64,000 bases of DNA from Haliea alexandrii (GTDB lineage: Bacteria > Pseudomonadota > Gammaproteobacteria > Pseudomonadales > Halieaceae): the NCBI RefSeq assembly GCF_003719295.1, contig NZ_RFLW01000001.1, positions 1,754,955 to 1,818,954 on the forward strand, read 5' to 3'. This document shows positions 56,919-64,000 of the stretch, one piece after another. How positions within the stretch are numbered: position 1 is the stretch's first letter; each line of letters begins with the position of its first letter. The notes under the pieces were generated by a model. The model searched no databases. It was not told the origin of the DNA and saw nothing but the letters and a program-made list of their open reading frames with translations. The translations under genes and the position numbers were made by a program.

Positions 56919-58979
56919 CTAGCTGGCGTCCCAGCCGTAGCGCAGTTCCAGGAAGACGCCGCGTGGCCGGCCAACAAAGTAGCGGTAGTTGCCAAAGCCG
57001 ACATCGGCGCGTTCAGCATAGTCTTCGTCAAGCAGGTTGGTCACGCGCAGTGTGGCGCCCAGTTGACGTGTCAACGAGGCGCTCATGCGCAGGTTCAGGA
57101 GCGAGTGGCCCTCGTACTTGAACTGGTTTTCCGGCTCCAGGTAATACTCGTCCATGTAAACCCATTCCAGTTCGGCGACCGGCGCGCTGCCGTGCCGGGG
57201 CGCGAATTCCCAGCCGACCCGGGCGCTGCCGAACAGGCGTGGCGCGGTATCGATATCGTTGCCGTCGATGGATGCGTTCACACCCAGTGGCAGAGCGTTA
57301 TTGGCGTAGCGGTGGCGTGCGGCGCTGGCATCGAGTGCGGCGTACCAGGCGTTGCTGCTGCGGTAGTCCAGGCTCAGCTCCAGTCCGGTATGCTCAGTAC
57401 GTGCACCGCTCACGTTGCGGCGGTCGGCATCCTGGAAAATCACCTCGTCCTTGTTCATGTGATACAGCGACAGGTCGTAGCCAAAGCCGGCACCGTTGTT
57501 GCCGCGCAGCCCCAGCTCGATATTGTCCATCACTTCGGAATCCAGGTCGGCAACCGATTGCCCGGACTGCAGGCGGTACAGCTCACTGGTATCCGGGGCA
57601 CGGAAGCCGTTGGCCACCCGCAGGTAAACGCTGTGGCCCGGACGCAGCAGGAAGCTCGCGCCGGCATTCACCGACCAGTCAGTGAAGCTGTCGCTACGGT
57701 CTGCTACGCGGAAGAAACGGCAAGCCGTGGCCTCGGGCGCGCACACCGAGCCATCTGGTCCACGGTTGTCATAGTCGTAGTGGGTGTACTCCACGCGCAG
57801 GCCGCCATCCAGTGTCCAGCGGTCGGACAAGGCGTAGTTTGCCTGTGCCCAGGCCGCCCCAACGCTGGCATCCACGGTGTAATCGTAATGCGTGCCCTCC
57901 GGTTGATTCGGGCTGAACGGCTGCGCCTGCACTTCCTGCAGCGAACCTTCGGTCATTTCGAGGTCTACGCCGCCCACCCAGCTGAGCGCACCCTGTTCAA
58001 CGTGCAGCGCGGTTCTCAGGCCGAGGGATTCATGGGCATTGGTTTCCACCGGCTGCCAGGGCAGGAAATGCTGCAGGAACTCCATGCGGTTGCGGCGCAG
58101 ATACGGGGTGATGCTCAGCTGCATGGCGTCCCCGAGGTCGCGGGTGGCCTCACTGTAGAGGCGCAGCGACCAGGCATCCCGGTAGGCTTCCGGGTTGGGA
58201 TTGCTGCGGCGCAGGTCGTCATCCTTGTAGGCCTCAAACCCCTGAATGAACCCGGCGGTTTCCTGATTGAGGTTGGCGCCATCCAACACGGTCCGAAAAC
58301 TCCAGATGTCGCCTGCGTAGTCGTGCCGCAACGTGAGCTTTTCCTGATCGTAGCCGGAGTCATCCTGGTAGCCACCATCAGTGGCCACATTGCCTCTGAG
58401 GCTGAACGCGTGGCGGCCAGCCCCGTGATTAAGGCTCAGTTTCGCCCGGTAATAGTCGTCGGGGCCGGTTTCCAGGGCGATCTGCTGCCCCGCTGCCGGG
58501 TTGGGGGCGGCGCTGAGAACATTGATCACGCCGTGCAAGGCGTTGGAGCCGTAACTGGCACCCGCGGGGCCCTTGATAACTTCAATGCGGCCGGCTTGCT
58601 CCAGATTGGCATCGAACAGCTGGTTGACGTTGCAGAAACCGGGTGCGCGCAGGCTGATGCCATCCGCCGCCACGAAAAATGAACCACAGCCCCCCGCGCC
58701 GGTCAGCACCGGCGAACGCAGGGCGGTAAGGCTCTCCTGGCCGTTGCCGCGGCTTATCCAGGCGCCGGGCACCTGCTGCATGATTTCGTTGGGGTGGGTG
58801 TGGCCGATGAGCGTCAGCGCCTCGTCGTCCACGATAGACCAGGACAAGGGCAGACGGCTGGCGTCCTCGCTGATACGTTTGGCGCTGACAATCACCTGCT
58901 CCATAACCGGTTCGCTACTGGCAGCAGAGGTGAAGAGGGCGACGAGGAGGGTGCTTGTCAGTGTCTTGCTAGCGTGCAT
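56919..58979 (-). CDS. TonB-dependent receptor
   Basis: Outer-membrane transporter, 686 residues. Signal peptide LTSTLLVALFTSAASS; TonB-box-like VMEQVIVSAKR; plug domain (PNEIMQQVPGAWISRGNGQE, IEVIKGPAGASYGSNALHGV); then the barrel, ending VFLELRYGWDAS. The plug has an added pair of Cys in GAGGCGSFFVAADGISLRAP and FCNVNQLF. RBS AGGA eight bases before ATG. It lies three bases after a truncated haemoglobin gene. Substrate unknown; an iron or haem link is plausible from the neighbour. Confidence 0.92.
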   Translation of the reverse strand: MHASKTLTSTLLVALFTSAASSEPVMEQVIVSAKRISEDASRLPLSWSIVDDEALTLIGHTHPNEIMQQVPGAWISRGNGQESLTALRSPVLTGAGGCGSFFVAADGISLRAPGFCNVNQLFDANLEQAGRIEVIKGPAGASYGSNALHGVINVLSAAPNPAAGQQIALETGPDDYYRAKLSLNHGAGRHAFSLRGNVATDGGYQDDSGYDQEKLTLRHDYAGDIWSFRTVLDGANLNQETAGFIQGFEAYKDDDLRRSNPNPEAYRDAWSLRLYSEATRDLGDAMQLSITPYLRRNRMEFLQHFLPWQPVETNAHESLGLRTALHVEQGALSWVGGVDLEMTEGSLQEVQAQPFSPNQPEGTHYDYTVDASVGAAWAQANYALSDRWTLDGGLRVEYTHYDYDNRGPDGSVCAPEATACRFFRVADRSDSFTDWSVNAGASFLLRPGHSVYLRVANGFRAPDTSELYRLQSGQSVADLDSEVMDNIELGLRGNNGAGFGYDLSLYHMNKDEVIFQDADRRNVSGARTEHTGLELSLDYRSSNAWYAALDASAARHRYANNALPLGVNASIDGNDIDTAPRLFGSARVGWEFAPRHGSAPVAELEWVYMDEYYLEPENQFKYEGHSLLNLRMSASLTRQLGATLRVTNLLDEDYAERADVGFGNYRYFVGRPRGVFLELRYGWDAS

Positions 58980-58982
58980 AAC

Positions 58983-59411
58983 TTATCCTGCGGCAATAAT
59001 GTTCGGGTTGTTGCGCGGTGAGTCGTCGTTGTCGCGATTCTGCACTGCCTGTGCAATACGCTGCAGAGGCACACGCAGCATGTCCTTCACGGTGTCGCTG
59101 GCGCCGCCTTCCTGCAACGCCTGCTCCATGCACCACAGCCACTGCTCGGTCATTTTCGGGCCGATGTGGAAAGGCGCATGGGGCTCGGTCAAACACACGC
59201 CACCGTGCTTTTCCGCATACCGGGGCGGGCCGCCCATCCAGCCTGTGAGGTAGTCTGTTAACCGCTCGGTCACGGGGCCGAGGTCATCCGCGTGCATGGC
59301 GCGCAATTCGGCGACCTCGGCACGGGTATCCATGATGCGATAGAAGTCCTCGCACAGGCGCCGGATGCCGGCGTCACCGAGGATGGCGTAGGGGGTATTG
59401 GGTGTGGTCAT
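58983..59411 (-). CDS. Group II truncated haemoglobin
   Basis: Small haem protein of 142 residues from the ATG at 59411, which begins MTTPNTPYAILGDAGIRRLC. Group II features: LTDYLTGWMGGPPRYAEKHG (the GGP-x-Y-x3-HG motif) and the proximal His in TEPHAPFHIGPKMTEQWLWCM with Trp G8. Likely binds oxygen, NO or peroxide. It is transcribed with the TonB receptor that follows three bases later. Confidence 0.9.
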   Translation of the reverse strand: MTTPNTPYAILGDAGIRRLCEDFYRIMDTRAEVAELRAMHADDLGPVTERLTDYLTGWMGGPPRYAEKHGGVCLTEPHAPFHIGPKMTEQWLWCMEQALQEGGASDTVKDMLRVPLQRIAQAVQNRDNDDSPRNNPNIIAAG

Positions 59412-59526
59412 AGTCGCGGTTTGAGTTGTGGTGACAGATGCGGGGCAGTGTACGCGCCGCGGCCCCGAATGTCGTCCCCACAGGGCCGGCAGAGTGAACC
59501 ACGGGCGGTGCAACAACGCGGCGGGA

Positions 59527-60555
59527 TTATAGCAAATCGGTCATGGATACGCCGATGCCGATACGGCTCTGGTGAAGGTCGTAATCAATCAGGCTCTCGC
59601 CGTAGCCGTTGAAGTATTGAACATAGCCCTTGAAGCGTCGATTGACCGGAAAAGTCCATTCCAGCTGTACCGAGCCGCGATTCTCCGACTGCAGGTTGTT
59701 GCGCAGCTGTACGGCAAACTCATGCTGCTCCCACTTCCAGATACCGGTGAGGTCGCCGTAACCCATATAGTCTTCGATATCTGGATTATCGTCACTGCTG
59801 CCGCTCTCCGGAATGCGGTACCAGCCGCGCACATTCAGGGTCATGCGGCGGCGTTCAAAGGCGGCACCGGCCACAATGCGGTTCCAGCTGCGTGACAGGT
59901 CACCCCCCTGACCATTGGACTCGTGCACGAAACCCACGTCCCACAGGGTGTTGGTGAAGCCCCAAAAGCGCCAGTTATTGGCGAAGGACAGCGTTACCTC
60001 GGGCTGGTAGTTGGTCTCGCGAAAAGGTGAAGACTCGTTGTAGAGTTGCCACCAGTTGCGCTGCGTGTAAGCCACCCACAAGTGGTTGTTGCGCCCGAGA
60101 ATGTTCTCCCAGGCTATGGTTTTCAGGCTCAGCTGGAACTTGGCCTCCAGCCGATCCATGGGCTCGTCGGGCTGTTGCAAGGCCCAGGCGTCGCGGTTCA
60201 AGGTGTCACTGTAGGTTAGTGGCAGCAGGTAGTTGCGGTGGTGAGGGGTGATCACCCAGGCGTTGCCGGTGATTTCTGCTTCCTCGGCGATGCGCTTGCC
60301 GAACAACAGTTCTTCTTCCGCCAGATTGACGGGTTCGACGGCCTCTTCCTCCAATCCTGGCTCACTGGTACCCGCGCCCCAGCCGCGGGAGGACTCCTCG
60401 GTATCGGGCAGGCCCGGAGCACTGCGCCCAGCGGCGGTGTCATAGCAGGCCAGGCGAGCCTGGTCATCGCTGATAGAGACACAATTTTCGGCCAGCGCTG
60501 CGGGCGCTGCTGTCATTGCGGACAGCAGCAAAAGGAAGGTGCGATACTGTTTCAT
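59527..60555 (-). CDS. pldA: Outer membrane phospholipase A (PldA)
   Basis: Calcium-dependent lipase keeping phospholipids out of the outer leaflet. 342 residues: signal peptide FLLLLSAMTAAPAALAENCV, an acidic N-terminal extension of about 70 residues, then the twelve-stranded barrel. Active-site His-Ser in DVGFVHESNGQGGDLSRSWN and Asn in GYVQYFNGYGESLIDYDLHQ. Length is larger than E. coli PldA (289) because of the extension. Confidence 0.94.
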   Translation of the reverse strand: MKQYRTFLLLLSAMTAAPAALAENCVSISDDQARLACYDTAAGRSAPGLPDTEESSRGWGAGTSEPGLEEEAVEPVNLAEEELLFGKRIAEEAEITGNAWVITPHHRNYLLPLTYSDTLNRDAWALQQPDEPMDRLEAKFQLSLKTIAWENILGRNNHLWVAYTQRNWWQLYNESSPFRETNYQPEVTLSFANNWRFWGFTNTLWDVGFVHESNGQGGDLSRSWNRIVAGAAFERRRMTLNVRGWYRIPESGSSDDNPDIEDYMGYGDLTGIWKWEQHEFAVQLRNNLQSENRGSVQLEWTFPVNRRFKGYVQYFNGYGESLIDYDLHQSRIGIGVSMTDLL

Positions 60556-60649
60556 GAGCTCAGAGCAGAGAATGAATCGTCGAACAGTGTAGCGGAACCG
60601 CCGGCTCAGGGACAGGCGGCCCTGGGTGCAGGGTCCCGGCCTGCTCTGC

Positions 60650-60655
60650 TAGAAT
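60650..60655 (+). promoter_or_regulatory. Putative extended -10 promoter of purC
   Basis: TAGAAT with TG one base upstream (TGCTAGAAT, 60647-60655), an extended -10 element, 78 bases before the purC ATG. No convincing -35. Two palindromes lie between it and the gene. Confidence 0.5.
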
Positions 60656-60690
60656 CGCGCCTTGTTCCGTGCGGCCTGTCGCGCGCGCAC

Positions 60691-60716
60691 ATCAATTGAT
60701 TGCTCCTGCAGGAGCA
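60691..60716. promoter_or_regulatory. Two abutting palindromes in the purC leader
   Basis: ATCAATTGAT (60691-60700) directly followed by TGCTCCTGCAGGAGCA (60701-60716); both are perfect palindromes. They end 17 bases before the purC ATG, inside the predicted leader. The second contains AGGAG but is too far for the ribosome site, which is probably GGGAAT at 60722-60727. They do not match the PurR box. They may be repressor sites or an RNA hairpin. Confidence 0.55.
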
Positions 60717-60733
60717 CAACTCGGGAATCTGTC

Positions 60734-61837
60734 ATGAGCCTTGCCCACACTGTGTTGGCGGTGAACAACGACCTTCCATTGCGTGTGGGGGCCCCGGTCC
60801 ACTCGGGCAAGGTGCGCTCGGTTTACTGGCTCACCGCGAGCGACAGTGAGCGACTCATCCGCGAACGCGATTACCCGGTGGCGGCGGGAACACCGCTCGC
60901 CGTGATGGTCATCAGTGACCGCATTTCCGCTTTCGAATGCCTTTGGGAGGCCGAAGAAGGTCTTGCCGGTGTGCCGGGCAAGGGCGCAGCGCTCAACGCT
61001 ATTTCCAACCACTGGTTTCAGCGCTTCCGCGAGCACGGGCTGGCGCCCAGCCACATCCTCGAAACACCGCATCCGCTGGTATGGATTGTACAGAAAGCGC
61101 GGCCGGTGATGATTGAAGCCATCGCCCGGCAGTACATCACCGGTTCCATGTGGCGCGCCTACAGTAAAGGTGAGCGTGTATTCTGCGGCCTGCGCCTGCC
61201 GGAGGGGCTCACGCGCGATCAGCAGTTGCCGGACCTGCTCATTACCCCGTCCACCAAGGGTATTCTGCGCGGTATTCCCGGCGTACCCGAACAGGACGAC
61301 GTCAATATTACGCGCACCGACCTGGTCGATAATTTCAGCGCGTTTGGTTTTCGTTCAGCCGCTGACGTAGGGCATTATGAGTCGCTCCTACGCGCCGGGT
61401 TCGAGGTGATCAGTCGTGAACTCGCGTCACTCGACGAGGTATTCGTGGACACCAAGTTCGAGTTCGGCTACGTGACCAACGCCGACGGCGAGCAACAGAT
61501 GATCTACATGGACGAAGTCGGCACGCCGGACTCTTCGCGTATCTGGGACGCCCCCGCCTGGCGCGATGGGCGGGTGGTGGAGAACTCGAAGGAGGGGTTT
61601 CGCCAGTTACTGCTCAGTCACTTCCCCGACCCGGACATCCTCCTCAACAAAGACCGCATGCCCGAGCGCCTCGCGCTGGCGCGCGATACCTTGCTGCCGG
61701 CATCGGTGCTGCAGCAGGTTGCGGCGACCTATACCGGCCTGGCGGAAAAAATCACCGGCCGACCGCTGCCACGCAGTGACGACCCGCGCCGCGAGATCCT
61801 CGATATTCTGGGCGCCGAGTTCGGCCTGTTGGCCTGA
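60734..61837 (+). CDS. purC: SAICAR synthase PurC (long form)
   Basis: Phosphoribosylaminoimidazolesuccinocarboxamide synthase, purine synthesis. 367 residues from ATG 60734, the long form rather than the 237-residue E. coli type. [32 protein letters not shown]-like [38 protein letters not shown] and [13 protein letters not shown]. Preceded by two palindromes. The next gene follows nine bases later. Confidence 0.96.
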   Translation: MSLAHTVLAVNNDLPLRVGAPVHSGKVRSVYWLTASDSERLIRERDYPVAAGTPLAVMVISDRISAFECLWEAEEGLAGVPGKGAALNAISNHWFQRFREHGLAPSHILETPHPLVWIVQKARPVMIEAIARQYITGSMWRAYSKGERVFCGLRLPEGLTRDQQLPDLLITPSTKGILRGIPGVPEQDDVNITRTDLVDNFSAFGFRSAADVGHYESLLRAGFEVISRELASLDEVFVDTKFEFGYVTNADGEQQMIYMDEVGTPDSSRIWDAPAWRDGRVVENSKEGFRQLLLSHFPDPDILLNKDRMPERLALARDTLLPASVLQQVAATYTGLAEKITGRPLPRSDDPRREILDILGAEFGLLA

Positions 61838-61846
61838 GCTGGCACT

Positions 61847-62602
61847 GTGCTCTCCGACCCCGCGTTCTACCTCGTCAGTGTGCCCGCGGTACTGCTCTAC
61901 GGCATCGCCAAGGGCGGCTTTGGTGGCGCCGTGGCGATACTCGCTGTGCCACTCATGGCGCTGGTCATGTCGCCCACCCAGGCGGCGGGCATCCTGCTGC
62001 CGATTCTGGTGGTGATGGACGCGTTTGTGGTACGCACTTACTGGGGCCACTTTGATCGTCGCGCACTGCGGCTGTTGCTGCCGGGCGCTCTGGTCGGCAT
62101 TGCCTTGGGCTATCTCACCGCAGGTGCGATGGACGACAACTACATGCGCATACTGGTGGGCCTGATATCCATGCTGTTTGGCCTGCAGCAATTGCTCGGC
62201 TTTGCCGGGCGCGCCAGTGGCCAGCATCGCGCAGGGCCCGCCGCCGTCTTTGGCACACTGGCTGGCTTTACCAGTTTCAGCATCCATGCGGGTGGGCCGC
62301 CACTGACCATGTACCTGTTGCCCAAGCGCCTGCCACCGTTGTTGTTTGCCGGCACGGCGGGCCTGTTCTTCGCGGTGGTCAACGTCGTCAAGCTGATGCC
62401 GTACTACTGGCTGGGCCAGTTCACCGCCGCGAACCTGCTGTACTCACTGATTCTGGTACCGCTGGCGCCGCTGGGTGTGTGGGTCGGGCATGCGCTGGTC
62501 AAACGTTCGCCCACAGGATTCTACTACCGGGTCATCAGTTTTTTCCTGGTGGTGCTGGGCGTGAAGTTGCTCTGGGACGGGCTGTCGGGGCTGCTGATTT
62601 GA
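61847..62602 (+). CDS. TauE/SafE family permease
   Basis: 251 residues with about eight helices in two halves. Motifs of the family: GIAKGGFGGAVAILAVPLMA in the first half and GFTSFSIHAGGPPLTMYLLP in the second. Members move sulfite, sulfoacetate or similar organosulfur anions; the substrate here is unknown. GTG start, nine bases after purC, so probably co-transcribed. Confidence 0.9.
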   Translation: MLSDPAFYLVSVPAVLLYGIAKGGFGGAVAILAVPLMALVMSPTQAAGILLPILVVMDAFVVRTYWGHFDRRALRLLLPGALVGIALGYLTAGAMDDNYMRILVGLISMLFGLQQLLGFAGRASGQHRAGPAAVFGTLAGFTSFSIHAGGPPLTMYLLPKRLPPLLFAGTAGLFFAVVNVVKLMPYYWLGQFTAANLLYSLILVPLAPLGVWVGHALVKRSPTGFYYRVISFFLVVLGVKLLWDGLSGLLI

Positions 62603-62676
62603 GCGCTGTAACGGTGGTATAGCGCCCGCAGATTGCCTATAGTGGAGCGGTTACATGTTTCCGAATGGAGAGTCCC

Positions 62677-63354
62677 ATGTCGCGACTAACAATAAGCGTA
62701 ATCACGCTGGCAGCGGCGGTATTGGCAGGCTGCGCAACCACTCCTGAAGTCACCGACGACGGACTGGTCCGTGCCGACGGGCACCGTTTTGCTGATGTCT
62801 ACGTGCGCCCCGGTGCAGACCTTGCGCACTACCAGCACCTGCAGATAGCCGATTGCGAGGTGGCGTTTCGCAAGAACTGGCTGCGCGACCAGAACCGTGA
62901 CAGCCGCAGTGTGACCACCCGCCTGCGTCAGGATGATGCAGACCGCATTCGCGGCGATATGGCCACGGCCTGTGATGAAGAGTTTCGCGCAGCGTTGCTC
63001 AAACCACCCGCCTACTCACTGGTGGAGGCGCCCCGGGAGGGTGAGGACACCCTGATCCTGCAGCCGGCCATTGTGAACCTGGATATCAATGCCCCGGATG
63101 TGCAATCCTCGGCCCGCGTCCGCAGTTATACCACCTCCGCTGGCGAGATGACGCTGGTGCTGGAGCTGGTGGACGGTGTGACCGGAGAGGTGCAGGCTCG
63201 GGTTGTCGACCGCCGGCGCGGTATCGACCAGGGCATGCTGCAGTGGACCAGCAGTGTAACCAATCGCGCAGAATTCAATCGCATCCTGAAACGCTGGGCC
63301 GATCTGTTGCGTGACAGCTTCGACCGTGTGCGCGCCGGGCCGGATGCCGTTTAA
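62677..63354 (+). CDS. DUF3313-like lipoprotein
   Basis: 225 residues from ATG 62677 (GGAGAG upstream). Lipobox LAGC at residues 16-19 (AAAVLAGCATTPEV). The rest reads like DUF3313: DGLVRADGHRFADVYVRPGA, YQHLQIADCEVAF, LILQPAIVNLDINAP and LELVDGVTGEVQARVVDRR. Likely anchored in the outer membrane, function unknown. A TATAGT at 62638-62643 may be its -10. Confidence 0.8.
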   Translation: MSRLTISVITLAAAVLAGCATTPEVTDDGLVRADGHRFADVYVRPGADLAHYQHLQIADCEVAFRKNWLRDQNRDSRSVTTRLRQDDADRIRGDMATACDEEFRAALLKPPAYSLVEAPREGEDTLILQPAIVNLDINAPDVQSSARVRSYTTSAGEMTLVLELVDGVTGEVQARVVDRRRGIDQGMLQWTSSVTNRAEFNRILKRWADLLRDSFDRVRAGPDAV

Positions 63355-63369
63355 CAGGAGGATCAGGCT

Positions 63370-63771
63370 ATGAAGATCGTTGAGGTGACATCCCGCGTTG
63401 CCGTCTCCGAGCAAGTGGGGATCGCCGATGTGCCGGCGATCGCGGCTGCCGGCTTCAAGGTACTCATCAACAATCGCCCAGACGGCGAGGCGCCGGGTCA
63501 GCCCACGTCCGCAGAATTTGCTGCAGCGGCGGCAGAGAACGGCCTGCAGTACGTGTACTACCCGGTAACCGGCATGAACTTCCCCGGCCCCGACTTGCCC
63601 GGCCTGGCAGCGGCGTTCGACAATGCCGAGGGGCCTGTGCTGGCGTTTTGTCGCAGTGGCACGCGCTCCATCAACCTGTGGCTCGCGACGCGATCAGCAG
63701 AGGATCTGCCGGTTGCACTGCAACGGGCTCGCAGCCTGGGTTACGACCTGTCGTTCATCGGCCAGCAGTAA
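63370..63771 (+). CDS. TIGR01244 family sulfur transferase/phosphatase
   Basis: 133 residues of a dual-specificity-phosphatase-like fold (DUF442). Conserved VSEQVGIADVPAIAAAGFKV, INNRPDGEAPGQPTSAEF, YYPVTGMNFPGPDL and the Cys loop AFCRSGTRSINLW (CX5R), with the nucleophile Cys and Arg present. Some members are fused to beta-lactamase-like sulfur dioxygenases, hence a sulfur role is suspected. AGGAGG lies eight bases before the ATG. Confidence 0.88.
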   Translation: MKIVEVTSRVAVSEQVGIADVPAIAAAGFKVLINNRPDGEAPGQPTSAEFAAAAAENGLQYVYYPVTGMNFPGPDLPGLAAAFDNAEGPVLAFCRSGTRSINLWLATRSAEDLPVALQRARSLGYDLSFIGQQ

Positions 63772-63776
63772 GGGCC

Positions 63777-64000
63777 ATGCAGCCGAAAGAAGAGCCGCTG
63801 GCGCAGCGCAAAGCGCCAGAGTCCAGCGATGGCGACCTCAAAGTTGTACCTGCACGACCGGCGAGCACCGTGGTCTTGCTGCGCGACGGGCCTGAGGGTC
63901 TGGAAACCTTGCTGCTCAAGCGCAACAAGGCATTGCTGTTCGCAGGAGGCTACTGGGTGTTCCCTGGCGGCGCCCTGGAAGCGAGCGACTGGGAGCAGGC
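63777..64000 (+). CDS. Nudix-type hydrolase (3' partial)
   Basis: 74 codons before the window ends. Starts MQPKEEPLAQRKAPESSDGD with AGGG just ahead, then VPARPASTVVLLRDG, TLLLKRNKALLFAGGYWVFP and GGALEASD, the front of a Nudix domain of the NUDT19-like group. The Nudix box itself lies beyond the window. Five bases after the TIGR01244-like gene, same operon. Confidence 0.8.
   Translation, partial: MQPKEEPLAQRKAPESSDGDLKVVPARPASTVVLLRDGPEGLETLLLKRNKALLFAGGYWVFPGGALEASDWEQ

Overview
The window is dense chromosomal DNA from an aerobic gammaproteobacterium. It is GC-rich, intergenic gaps are short (none over 300 bases), and there is no sign of mobile elements, phage, CRISPR, rRNA or tRNA. The gene order rpoE-rseA-rseB-rseC-degP(mucD)-lepA-lepB-DUF4845-rnc-era-recO-acpS, together with nadB, sdhE-ygfX, relA-mazG, ectoine synthesis, cbb3 oxidase, an arylsulfatase and a TonB-dependent receptor, resembles marine Cellvibrionales (for example the Halieaceae, OM60/NOR5 group). 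That placement is inference from content and order, not from a database search.

Layout. 1-3300: end of an ectoine operon (ectB truncated by the window edge, ectC, dedicated aspartate kinase). 3419-4105: OmpW porin. 4200-13258 (minus strand): a complete cbb3 oxidase cluster, structural genes ccoNOQP plus assembly genes ccoGHIS and a TauE/SafE-like membrane protein, headed by a Yip1-family gene behind a near-consensus FNR box; the FNR-type regulator is next door (13376-14134). 14221-18845: a LuxR-type regulator translationally coupled to a DUF1631-GGDEF-EAL protein. 19058-21840: PQQ dehydrogenase and SDR oxidoreductase, also coupled.

22050-28406 is the most unusual region: a tight plus-strand operon of an NADPH:F420 reductase, CofE, CofD and a 1084-residue protein that joins CofC, CofG and CofH, followed by ung. 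This is nearly the whole biosynthetic route to coenzyme F420 plus an enzyme that reduces it, all in overlapping frames. F420 is best known from archaea and actinobacteria. The three-domain CofC-CofG-CofH fusion in a gammaproteobacterium is the best candidate for something little described.

28385-36122: ygfZ, sdhE-ygfX, an S10 peptidase, an arylsulfatase, a CBS protein, a small secreted hypothetical and nadB. 36385-40505: sigma-E envelope-stress operon with a recognisable autoregulatory promoter, ending in the MucD protease. 40620-52262: housekeeping run (lepA, lepB, rnc, era, recO, acpS, cysM, relA, mazG, adk) and an AlgP-like basic protein closed by a good terminator. 52335-56861: mobA, tsaB, uppP, M18 aminopeptidase, trpS. 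56919-64000: TonB receptor with a truncated haemoglobin, outer membrane phospholipase A, purC behind two abutting palindromes, a TauE/SafE permease, a lipoprotein, a TIGR01244-like protein and the start of a Nudix hydrolase.
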